NCBI RefSeq assembly: GCF_017654505.1
Contig: NC_054565.1
Span: 4,311,283 to 4,375,282, forward strand
DNA from: Polyodon spathula
Lineage: Eukaryota > Chordata > Actinopteri > Acipenseriformes > Polyodontidae
Direction of reading: 5' to 3'
Length of the DNA: 64,000 bases
Shown here: in pieces, positions 39,713 through 58,227 of the stretch
How the letters are laid out: each line of letters begins with the position of its first letter
How positions within the stretch are numbered: the stretch's first letter is position 1
Made by a program: the position numbers and the translations under genes
The notes under the pieces: generated by a model
Databases searched by the model: none
What the model saw: the letters and a program-made list of their open reading frames with translations, nothing else
What the model was told of the DNA's origin: nothing

Positions 39713-39936
39713 CCAGCAAAGATTGGACGACTTGGAGGTGGTTTTGCCATCCTTTCAAACAGCGCGATGCTTTCTGGCTGATGCTGTGCATACGCTGGCA
39801 CATGAAACAATTCACTTTTAGCAATCAGCAACAAATCTCCCTGCATGTCCTCAACAAGTGGAAACAAATTACTTGCAATATGAGTTGTCTTTGTAAGAGG
39901 GGGCTTCAGCATGACAGCATAGCTCCCTGGTGTGGC
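39713..39936 (-). CDS. Unidentified candidate internal exon, 224 bp
   Basis: On the minus strand the stretch runs from acceptor TCTATTTCCCAG (ending at 39937) to donor G/GTAAAA at 39712. The phase-0 reading frame is open throughout: 74 codons plus two bases. The translation starts ATPGSYAVMLKPP and ends with KPPPSRPIFAG. It is of normal protein complexity with a hydrophobic-acidic middle (LVEDMQGDLLLIAKSELF). I do not recognise the family. No adjoining exon was identified on either side, so it could be an exon of an unplaced gene, a remnant of a pseudogene or transposon, or a chance frame. The hAT fragment 0.6 kb away is on the same strand but does not match it. Confidence 0.3.
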
Positions 39937-41854
39937 CTGGGAAATAGACTGACTGTCATAAGATTGTTTCAGATATTTGCTCAAATGTTTAAGAAAGAAA
40001 ATGTTTATATCTGTCTGTTTCCAGCAAAATTTTATGACTGGCGACTATAATGTACTATTTGTAAATGTGCTGCTACAGTATCTAAAGGAAGATTGCTATG
40101 TAGAACCAAGCTATTTTTCTTTCTTTTTGAAAGATCATACTGTTTGGATTGGTTGGGTGCTGCAGTGGAATCAGAGGGTTCCACATTTCATATGGGTAAA
40201 ATAAATAACATTACAAAATGTAATTCACCCTATTTATACTCTGTGCATGTTCTAGCCTGTTTCTGGCTTCATTAAAAACAGTACAGAACAGGTTCACGAT
40301 TTTCAAATTTTATTTTACTCATAAAACAGACTTTGTAAAAACGCTCTTTAAATATTTCATGATGCTTGTAGAAAGGGCTCAAGCAACATCACAGGGAGAC
40401 CGTTTCGTAAAGCAGAAAACCTGCAGGAGACAGATGGAATTTTATCTCACCAGAATTGCATGGTTAACATCCTTCCTCTTATTCAAAACAGTTCCATGGA
40501 GTATGAGAACTCCAACAACACAGAGCCCCAAACACCATTCTTACAGCAGATGGTTTTTGATTATTTTTCACATTGAAGAACAGACCAAGCCAAGTGGGAA
40601 TGTAAAAAGCTTTTCATGCATCTTCAAACAAACTTTAGAAAGGTATTCATGTAGAAACAGGGGATTCCCAAGACTATCACTGTGTTCATCTGGAAGCATA
40701 AGCCAAATTAAGTATTATGACATTGAAAGCCTACCAGCTATCGTCCCGTATCAAGTTTGCATCCAGCGACTGAAACGATGGGTCAGGCAATCAATACACA
40801 CGGGCCCCATTATCTAGAAGAGGATCATATGGTTTCATTGTTTGGGTCACTGCATACCTGCTATATTCTCATGATGACACATCATACCAACAGTTTCATG
40901 CAGGAGGTATCTCTAACCCCTTTGACTGACGTGTGGCCTAACTGGTTAGAGCTAAGGATAGGATAATAGAGATTGATATGTTTACTGCCAAAACATGACA
41001 GTATAGCTGAGGGTGGTTGATTTAGCATTAGCATTTGACCATAATTGAAGAAACTAATGATCCTGCCAACCTTATCATAGTGAGTTTTCAATTTTATGTT
41101 TTATTCATATCATATGAAAGCATAGCATGAAAGGCTGCTTCAGATAAATTACAGATGACCCTGCACAAACAAGCATGTGAAAGAAAGCACATCAATACAT
41201 GGACTTAATTTTCCTGCTGGAAATTACCTTTCCCAGGGGGTATGGTTTCAGGGTCACCAACAACTAGGATTTGCCAATATATAGGCATTTGTCAACCCTT
41301 ACTTAAGCTTCCAATATAAGCACTAATAACCTTTCCCTTTGCTATGATTTATCTCATAGCTTCACGATAATGTTGTTATTATTTTCATTATCTTCATGAG
41401 TTTGCCACCTGCTGTTTAAATGTGCTCTTGTTTCAAGGGCATTAACTGTTGCTGGTGCAGCATTTATCAAATATGTTTGCAATTGCTCATCTTTTTGCAC
41501 CTGCATACGCAGGCAGTTGTAATCCTAATATAACTAATTAAGAAATGACTGATTCTGGCTGATCTGTGAAGCAGAGATCTCCCAGTAGTATCAGGATGTA
41601 GTAGTCAGTATGACCCGGGAATGTACTTTGAACTGTTTTGAAAAGCCCAGCTCCTTTTCTAAGTTGCAGGGTGGTGTAACATCTATTGCACGTCCTCATT
41701 CAGTTAATGCTATCTCCATGGAGACCCGTAGCATCCTTTTACTTTGACCCATCAATGTTTATCAAAAATGGGGCCATTTTTACTGCAGGTTTATTCAAGT
41801 ATTACTTATAGGCATCAACTTAATTTGTGTTTAAACATTCTAATTCACTCATTG
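39937..41854. other. No gene recognised
   Basis: Holds a 152-codon open frame at 40359-40817 (+) with no recognisable motif, and shorter frames on both strands. No known repeat was recognised. Confidence 0.4.
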
Positions 41855-41945
41855 CACGGTGCAGATCAGTTACACGCAGAAGCGACAGAACTGGCTGAAT
41901 GATCTCCTCTCGTTTGTAAATCTTATTTTCCTATGTTTCTGTTTT
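41855..41945 (+). mobile_element. LINE 3' tail fragment (CR1/L2-like)
   Basis: CTGAATGATCTCCTCTCGTT followed by TGTAAATCTTATTTTCCTATG is the terminal block of the LINE family present at 30540-30720 (GGCCAAATGGTCTCCTCTCA). Only the last 80-90 bp are recognisable. Confidence 0.55.
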
Positions 41946-44900
41946 TGGCTGCAGCCTGTCTAAAGGGGTTTTGGTTATTATATTTAAACATGCGCTAGGA
42001 CCTTCAGTGAGAGCACACTATGGCAATTAGTGTATTTTAAACCTTTACTGGATGTAACTTACAGTAATTTGCAAAAATGTAAATAGACTAAAAACTTTTT
42101 ATTAAAGCATTCTCCTTGCCCAAAGAGGAAATTAAAGAACCTGTGCAACATACCTTTACTTTTTCATTGAAGTTTCCCTACTTTAAACTGAAAACAATGG
42201 ATAAAACACTAGGATGAAACATAAATATATCTGTTTGCTCTAGATTATATTACATAAAATAAAGAACGTTTTAAAAAATGTGGAAAAAATATATATTATT
42301 ATGATCATTAGTAGATTACAACATAGAGCCATTATAAGGGCATTAACACACTCCAGAATTAATGGACTGCAGCCTTGCGCCTCACAGTAAACCCAGTCAT
42401 GTGGTAATGTTTACATGTTTGAAATATGGCCCTGTCAAGACCAGTCCCTGTTCAAAACCACCCCTTCAACATATACCTAGGTGCTGCACAAAACAACTAG
42501 AGTTGTTATTGATGTTTTATAAAGTATATACAATGAAATAGGAGAGTCTTCAAGTACAAATGTAACAGCAACTCCATTTACATCTGCAGTAGCATACAGT
42601 ACACAGAGCAAGCAGTGAAGTGTAACTGCTCCCATTGTCTCTTGAGTCACTTGAGACGGCAGACAAGACAGCTGTCAAGCTTCAGCAGGGTGCAGAGTTA
42701 CACAAAGCTGCTTGTAATTCTGAAAAAAAAAAAAAAATTATTTAAAGTAAATAAAAAAGAAAACAAGAACAATGTTTCACAGATGCTGTTTTAAAGTACA
42801 TATGTGATAATGTCTATTTAAAAGTAAATTGTATTTGATTTTGAGTGGGGTTCTTTTACATTACAATCAGTGCAGAAACACGTACTGAACACTCCTTACA
42901 CATGCAGTATTGCAATGGTTCTCTTTCAGGTCTTCGTCATCGGCATTAAGTAACATTGCGTCATCGGGATAAGGGTGCAAGTGCAGCCTGGCATGTTTGA
43001 ATTTAATATATCTCATAACTCTTTAGAGATCGTGGGATATCATTACATGTGATTAAACTGTAATTGCTTATCTTATACCAAAAGCGTCCTAAAGAGAATG
43101 TTTTGTTCTATAGGCTGTAGAGTGTTGCTAATGTCTTTGAAAATAAACACAATTTTTGGCACCCTGGTTTTGTTTTACATTAATTTATTTCCAAGGTTAT
43201 AGCCCATATGCAATCCGACTACTAAGGATAAAGATTGTTTTGTACAGAATCCGGCTGAACAGATGTTACTCTGATCTCATTCTGTCAGTAGCATGAAAAA
43301 AGATTTATCAGACACACAATATCTTACTAAAAGATATTAGCTTGTCACCACTTGATGGCATTAAGTTTAAATGTGAACAATGAAGTCTGAGGAGCAGAGA
43401 AAGAAGGAAAAGTTTGTTTGTGCCATTGAGAAAGAAGGTTATATATGTATTTTACCTAAACAATATTACATTATTTTTAGCATCCAGTAAAACGGAGTGT
43501 GATGTTGAATTAAGTCTGATAGTAAACCAACTGGTCTAACAGCCTTGGAGATCAAAACAGTTCAGTTTCTCAGAACAAGTCTAGGTGTCAAGTCCCAATA
43601 TACAAACAACAAAGTCACAACCTCAGGCCATAAAACAATTCTGAAAGTATTTTTAAAATTACTGGACATCACTAGATATATCAGTTGAAAGGGTATAAAA
43701 TAATTAAAGATGTGGAATTGAACATTTTTATATAACAATGCCACTCTCCTCTGTAACATTTTCTACCATTGTTCACTATCTTTTCTTTTTTTTTCCAATA
43801 TGGATTTTGAAAACAGCCAGAAAGCTGAATCATCACTCGACAAGGACTTCATGTCTGTGTCAGCATTTTGTGAAGATTTAAAGTCACAAATCTGTTAAAT
43901 GAGAATAGTGCTGGCTGAATTGTACACATAAAGTAGTGTGAAGGAACGTCTTGTGACCCTTGACAGCTTACCATGTACTTTATTCCGAGTTCATTTTGAT
44001 AGGTAAATACGTAACTTAGTTCTGTTTGGTCTAGATATTTAGACTGTGTCGATCCACACTGTATCATATTTGAACCTATATTAGCATTAATTGGTTTGAG
44101 TCATTAATAATCAATATTATTTTAAATACTTCCTAATTAATGCAACTCTGTGCCTATGTTTGCAATGACTTGTAGCAAAATGGTATATCCTCTTCCCTTA
44201 ATGCACTATATTGTCATGTACTTCATTTATTTTTGTGAAGTGCGTGAGCACAGAATATTATGACCAAAAAGGGGGTTCCAGTATATCTTAGCTTAACAAA
44301 TAGCTTAATAATGTGCCATTCATTAATTCATGTTGTAGGGAAAAGTCAAAATAATTATTTCTATAACTGTGACAAAAAACGCAAAGAATCTTATTCCAAA
44401 AGCCACGTCTTGCCTTAAAAGTGCACACATTTTTTGAAAATGTTTTGTGACACTTGATAAGGTGAGTTAATTCATATGTATTTAAAATACTCTAACAATT
44501 TTAATATAGTTGTACATTTATTTAAATAATCACTGTTCCTTCGTTTTGATGTGCTGATCCAGTGATACCTTAATTATTCTCCATAATATGAGAATATAAT
44601 AAATAGCCTAATTGAGCATCTGGATCCTTATAGTAAGACATTAGCATGTAGTTGCTTACAAGTATACCAGCTAGTAGATATTTAATGGTGTGTTTTTTGT
44701 GTGTGTAACTCTTTCACACATTTTAAACATGAATCAACCAGTATCTTGAAATGTAAGTTCCCAGACATATAGCTCTAATTGAAAATGGTTACAGTGTCTT
44801 ATCTTTTATGTTTTGTGAGGAAAGCATTAACATTGCTCAATATAGTACAATATATAACATAATGCACATGTAAAACTGAACTTAAAACTAGTTTTTTGAG

Positions 44901-45689
44901 GTATGAGGTAGGTTTTAAAAGCCCATGCAGACTAATGTAATGAGGATATCTCACCAGTGGTCTTATCTCATATGCTGATGGCTTTTATAAGTTGGGATTT
45001 GTGCATTCAAAAAAGACAGTGGTAAAATAATCAACTTATAAACCTGCTGTTCTAGGTTCCCAGCTCTCTTTCTTCTACTTTTATAGATTTTAGTTTCACT
45101 AAACATCACAGGAAATGCAGTCTTAAATATACAATTACTGGAATGTCTTTCCAGTTGGATAGTTCCATTTCTGCCATGTCTATACTGTAGGTTAGGGCGA
45201 TATCTTTTGAATATGTGCTGCTGTGGTGCTGTTTGCCCCAAGCAGTCATACATGGATAAATGAAATGTCTGCGACAGCTTCATATAGAAATGAGAAGTTC
45301 AATAAACTAAGACTCCCACACGAAAAGCCGTATTTGTAGACGATAGACATAAACGAAAAGCAGCCTGTCCATCAATGTTCACGTCTGCAAAAAAAAACAC
45401 TTAAGGCTTTTTTTGGTTATTGCAGAAACTCATTAAACAGAGACAGAACATCAGAAATGAACGTATAAATTGATTTCTCAAGTTTTTTTCTTTTTTTTTC
45501 CTACATCCTACAACTCTAAACAGAGGGCTGTATTGATTTTAATAAATAAAACCATACATGTTTCACTTATCTTTACTGTGTTTGATATAGATGACTCCTA
45601 TATTTTCATCCACAGGCTGTTTGGAATTAAATGTCACAATAGTATACATATATGGACTATATTATGATTCCTCAATTATATTTTTTTCA
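41946..45689. other. Intergenic, no gene recognised
   Basis: AT-rich unique sequence. CCACTTGATGGCA at 43348-43360 matches the CTCF core at all but one position. Frames such as 44963-45283 (-) have no known domain. Confidence 0.45.
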
Positions 45690-47250
45690 GAAAAATCTAC
45701 AGGCTCAACAACAGTTATAGGTAGAGATGTGAATGCAACAATGCACCCTTGTGTGTATAGATCTGATACAGTACATCCATAATTAATAACATCTCACAAG
45801 CCACTGAAGTAATAAATAAATACATTAAAGAATGTGAAGTTTGGCGCATATGTAATCCAACTGATAGAGAATATTCTTATTGATCTCCACTGCACAGATT
45901 GATGTAGTGACTTCTTCCTTGTTAAGAACCCACTCATTTCAAACATTTCCAACACCAAGATTCATCCTATTATGATGTCAGTCTATGCTCCAGATGATTT
46001 TGAGTTAGTTCTTAACAATTGTGAATATAAATGCCCAAGATGGTGTTTCAGTTCATCATTATTAAAAGATAAAAGAATGTAACGTGCTTTTTTTTTTTTC
46101 TTAAAGAATGGTCAGTCTTTCATGAATTCAATGATAACCCTGAATGTTCCCCTTCTCAGCCAAGGTGGTTTTATGAGGAAGGCTTATTAAATATGCATCG
46201 TACAAAAGGAAAAAGGAAGAAGAAAAAAAAATAGATCATATATTTGTTAAATCCCTGACTGATGTCCATTATAAAAATCTACTTAAGGCTAAATTTGAAC
46301 TCAATAACAGAATCTCTGATAAGACACAATTCATGAGTTAAAAAATGTAGACAATCATTTTTAATTAGCAGATAAAACTGGATGTGTGTATATGAAATCA
46401 ACTCTGAAGCGTTAAAAACATTCTTAAACAGCTTAGACCTCCCAACATTACTATAAGAGGAGGCTAGATACCCTTTCACAAGTGAAGACTTACATATTTA
46501 GTATGCAGAAGGGTCAATTTTCAGCCAAAGATGGGTTTCCTACAGAGTTTCAAACACTTCTAGTCACTTTTCTTACCAGTTTTCTTTAATATGGCCAGTG
46601 AGCTAACAGTTACTTCCCAGATTCCGCAATCCATGAATACTGCTGAAAAACGGACCCCTCTCTTTGTTCTAATTACCACCCCCTATCATTACTGAATGTT
46701 GACTTAAAATGAATTACTAAAACTCTAGCAATAAGATTAGAATCTGTGGTTCAGTATTTAGTTTATCCAGATCAGACTGGCTTTATTAAAGGCAGACCCT
46801 TCTCAGATAACACCAGGTTTCTCTTCAATCAGATTCACAATATACCAAAGCGCCATTGTGGGGGTCTCTTTAGATGCAGAGAAGGCCTTTGACAGGGTGG
46901 ACTGGCCTTTCTTATTCTCAGTTTTAAACCATTTAGGGTTTGGTAGTAATTCTGTTAACTGGATTGAAATATTATACACATCTTCAGCCATATCGGTAAT
47001 TATAAATGGACTGATATCTAAGGCTTTTACACATTTCAGGGGTACAAGACAAGGGGGCCATTACCCCCCAACTCTATTTATTGAACCACTGCCTGCCAAG
47101 ACAATTGCATTATTGGAATCAAAACAGTTTCAATAGAGCAACGAGCATCAATTTATATGGCTGTGTTATCTGTGTTTCTCTGAGCCTTCTCCTGCTATGG
47201 TTGCAATGTCTGTTTAATAGAGGGGAATTAAGTTTAAAAGAATAACAGGT
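45690..47250 (+). pseudogene. Decayed L1-clade LINE ORF2 (endonuclease end and reverse transcriptase)
   Basis: Pieces of a single protein appear in order across shifting frames. A VIGRDVNATM string near 45712 corresponds to the IGGDFN endonuclease block, and EVWRICNPTDREYSY at 45836-45880 to the 'DVWR-NPTDREYTFFS' block. DFFLVKNPLISNI follows. RT landmarks are YPDQTGFIKGRPFSDNTR from about 46764, SLDAEKAFDRVDW from about 46866 and RGTRQGG near 47038, then a degraded stretch where YADD should be (about 47150). Many stops and frameshifts make it non-functional. The 5' and 3' parts are missing or unrecognisable. The order and motifs fit the L1 clade of fish. Confidence 0.8.
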
Positions 47251-48403
47251 TTGTTCACAAAAATAGGGATTGCCATTGGATTTTGAAATGACTTTGCCAT
47301 GTCAGTGCTGAATTTCCTGATCTGTGTGGGATTCACTTGCATTACAACATGCTGAATGGAAAACATGAGCTGGCTTAATACAAATACATTCCTCTAAGAG
47401 ATTAAACAGCACACATCAACAATAAAGACAGAATAGGTCAAAACGTAACACTAAGATAGCATTTGAGCTAATCAGCAAATCAAGTTCTTAGTTTAAACCA
47501 CATGGCGCTTAAAGTAATGGTCACTTCCAAAATAGTTACATAAAATGTCTCTGTCAAATGTTTCTGTCAATAACCAATCGTTGCTTCCCTTATTGACTGA
47601 CGTGCTTTCAGCCAGTAACATGTTTGGAGGCAGAAGACACTGCTGAGGTAAAATGACCCAGGGAGTACAAGTGAAAACAGATAATCCAAAAATAAGGCAT
47701 AGAAATTGACTATGGACTATCTGAAAGAGCAGTGGAAAAGCAATGGAAATAAGACGAAAATGTAGAACGTATCTATAATTATGCTCTTTAAGGTCTTTTT
47801 AGAGCTTGACAATAAAGCTAAATTATTATATTTTAAAAGTATTAAATTGTCTTCAACTATGAAAAACAGTCACATAAAACAGACAGCGCTTTTAAAAAAA
47901 TCAATAAAAAAGTGTCATATAAACTAGCGGAGAACAACTTAGCAGCAGCATATGGCTGCATATTGCTCTGTGATTATTTGATTTGTGCTAAATCATAGCT
48001 CTCAGCTTCTGAACAATATCATTATAACTGGACAGCAAATGGATTTGGGGACAGGTTTAAAGAGATTTGAAAATGTCCAAGGAAAAAAAAAAAATAAAAA
48101 AAACTTTCAGAAAACACTTATCTTTCCTGCCCTTCTATTTACCTGAAATGTCTCAAAAGTGCAGTTTCTAAAGAAACAAAAGATACCACAAAGATGTCTG
48201 CTTTCATGTTTAAAACATGATATCCGCTACTACACTTTGTAAAAGTATGTTTTCGGTTTGCTTGCCTTACCAGACACTGTTACACTACCCGGGTAATTTA
48301 ATTTCAGTAGTGACTCCAGCATAAAGCACCTGATTGGTTATTGACTATCTCAAAGCAAGGCTGCAAACAGGTATTTTATTAAGTTAATGTAGTACTATAT
48401 ACA

Positions 48404-48412
<9 letters not shown>
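47251..48412. other. No gene recognised
   Basis: Unique sequence past the L1 remnant. A purine-rich A tract lies at 48085-48103. Confidence 0.5.

Positions 48413-48502
<90 letters not shown>
48413..48502. repeat. Palindromic compound microsatellite (GT)n(TA)n(CA)n
   Basis: GT repeats at 48413-48419 are followed by about 60 bp of TA and then CA repeats to 48502. (GT)n is the reverse complement of (CA)n and (TA)n is self-complementary, so the whole 90 bp is an almost perfect inverted repeat. Confidence 0.97.
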
Positions 48503-49524
48503 AATGGTATAGAAAAAGTATGAATCGCTTTAATGATACCTGCATTCAAATAAAAGCTGGGCTATATTCTGTATAATTACCTGATCATCATATTTAAATT
48601 ATCTGGTGGACGATAAGATAGCAGAATAATTCTGTTTTTTTTTAAAGAAGCGCATTTAGAAAACGTGTGCTTTCATCTATAACGATGATATCTGGTCCTA
48701 CACCAGGTTAAAGAAAATTCAGAGATTATCTCTTCTTTCAATTATGCTGTTACTGCTTCACTTCCTAGACCGTTTCTTCTCAGCATGTAACTAACTGCAA
48801 AGCTTATTAAGGAAACAAACTGCTTAGTTAGTGACAGGAAATAATGTTTAATAACAGGAAATAAAGGGATAATTTCACCCTACCTGAAAAACACATTTTA
48901 AAAATGAGATTAATGTATTCTGCTGCAATTATCTTACACAGACAGCATCATCAAGGCATATACACAGGCTTTTAAACCAATACATTTGCACCTTTTTTGT
49001 GAAATAAGTGTTTTTTTTTTTTTTACATGAGCTTGAAAGAGTGAAACTGGACAGGATTCCTGTCATCCTCTCTTTTGCGGTTACAAGGGATTACGTTAAA
49101 AGATATTCAAAACAGAAAAGCCCCTGGTTTGATTATAATCTGCCTAATGTAATTGACCTGACGACTACACTATGTAACACAATTTTTGTTCCTGGGTAGT
49201 AAGTGTTATTTCCTAATTGCTTATGCCTCAAAAGTATAGAAAATGGCTATTATTCCCCACAAACTTTGCTTTTGTGACCAGGACAGTGATATTTCAAAAT
49301 ATCACTTTTGCCAATCGGAAAATGGGCAAATGTGTGTCTTTTCATTCACATAAAGTCAGAAAAAAACAACATATGAATCCAAATTAACATGTATTTATAC
49401 TAAAGTAATACAAAGATGACTACAAAAGATTTAGAAGTGAGTAGTTTTTCGAGATTTACGATTATACTGTAAATTTACAAAAAAGCACCTTCTGGTTGCG
49501 GCACTAGTCTGTACATATAATCCG

Positions 49525-49525
<1 letters not shown>
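48503..49525. other. No gene recognised
   Basis: Unique AT-rich sequence with a T tract near 49011-49024. ATATTTCAAAATATCAC at 49291 is a small imperfect palindrome. Confidence 0.5.

Positions 49526-49599
<74 letters not shown>
49526..49599. repeat. (TA)n microsatellite
   Basis: About 74 bp of pure TA, 180 bp left of an assembly gap. Confidence 0.98.
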
Positions 49600-49603
<4 letters not shown>

Positions 49604-49778
49604 CTAATTTCTATTTAAATTTGTGTTATTTAACCTTTGTACTTCCTCTGCATGTAAGTCAGCAAATGTGACAATACTATGTAATGATCCCTAGATACAG
49701 AAGTACATCCCATACCATTTTAAAATCCCAAAATATATTAAAAATGAAACGGTGTAAAATACTGTATATCATACCATG

Positions 49779-50278
49779 NNNNNNNNNNNNNNNNNNNNNN
49801 NNNNNNNNNNNNNNNNNNNNNNNNNNNNNNNNNNNNNNNNNNNNNNNNNNNNNNNNNNNNNNNNNNNNNNNNNNNNNNNNNNNNNNNNNNNNNNNNNNNN
49901 NNNNNNNNNNNNNNNNNNNNNNNNNNNNNNNNNNNNNNNNNNNNNNNNNNNNNNNNNNNNNNNNNNNNNNNNNNNNNNNNNNNNNNNNNNNNNNNNNNNN
50001 NNNNNNNNNNNNNNNNNNNNNNNNNNNNNNNNNNNNNNNNNNNNNNNNNNNNNNNNNNNNNNNNNNNNNNNNNNNNNNNNNNNNNNNNNNNNNNNNNNNN
50101 NNNNNNNNNNNNNNNNNNNNNNNNNNNNNNNNNNNNNNNNNNNNNNNNNNNNNNNNNNNNNNNNNNNNNNNNNNNNNNNNNNNNNNNNNNNNNNNNNNNN
50201 NNNNNNNNNNNNNNNNNNNNNNNNNNNNNNNNNNNNNNNNNNNNNNNNNNNNNNNNNNNNNNNNNNNNNNNNNNNNNN
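49779..50278. other. Assembly gap, 500 N
   Basis: Exactly 500 undetermined bases; a placeholder. Any reading frame across it is meaningless. Confidence 0.99.
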
Positions 50279-57613
<7,335 letters not shown>

Positions 57614-58227
57614 CGGTGGCCGTGAAGTGCAAAACACAACAACAAATTGGAAAACAAAATAGCAAATTAAAAAACACAACGACAAATTAGAAAACAAAAT
57701 AGCAAATCAGAAAACACAACGACAAATTAGAAAACAAACAAATGAGAAAACACAACGACATTAACTCTAAGCAGGAAAGGGAGGTGAGATAGGCAGAAGT
57801 GTACCACGTCACTGATTGGAGGAACAACATGTCAATTACCGTTGCAGAACTCTGGGAGGAAGCACTTGGAAACTAATCGTGGTAAGTCACTTTTTCTTGT
57901 TCGAATTTTAATGTTTTTATTAGTCCTTACATTAGTAAAACGAGTGTGAAATAAACAAATATAAAACATTATTAAAATTCAAACAAGAAAAAAGTGATGG
58001 TTAGTTTCCAAGTGCTTCCGCTCAAAGTTCTGCAGCGGTGACTAACATGCTGTTCCTCCAATTAGTGACTTGGTACATTTTTACCTATCTCCCCTCCCTT
58101 TCCGGTTTAGAGTTAATGTCGATGTGTTTTCTCATTTGTTAATTTGTTTTCCAATTTGTCGTTGTGTTTTTTAATTTACTATTTTGTTTTCCAATTTGTT
58201 GTTGTGTTTTGCACTTCAGGGCCACAG
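57614..58227. mobile_element. Foldback DNA transposon-like element, 614 bp
   Basis: Nearly the whole element is one inverted repeat. The left end CGGTGGCCGTGAAGTGCAAA matches the reverse complement of the right end, CTGTGGCCCTGAAGTGCAAA. The arms continue through ACAACGACAAATT and CAACGACATTAACTCTAA-type strings, GGAAGCACTTGGAAACTAA, and TTCTTGTT-GAATTTTAAT, to a short asymmetric centre near 57920-57960. TA flanks both ends (57612-57613 and 58228-58229), consistent with a TA target duplication. The inner part of each arm carries repeated AAAACACAACRACAAATT-type units. No transposase is encoded. The superfamily is uncertain; a non-autonomous TA-inserting element is likely. Confidence 0.85.

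Noticed and set aside
40359..40817. 152-codon plus-strand frame
   Set aside because: No recognisable domain, splice context or composition bias; several shorter frames overlap on the other strand.
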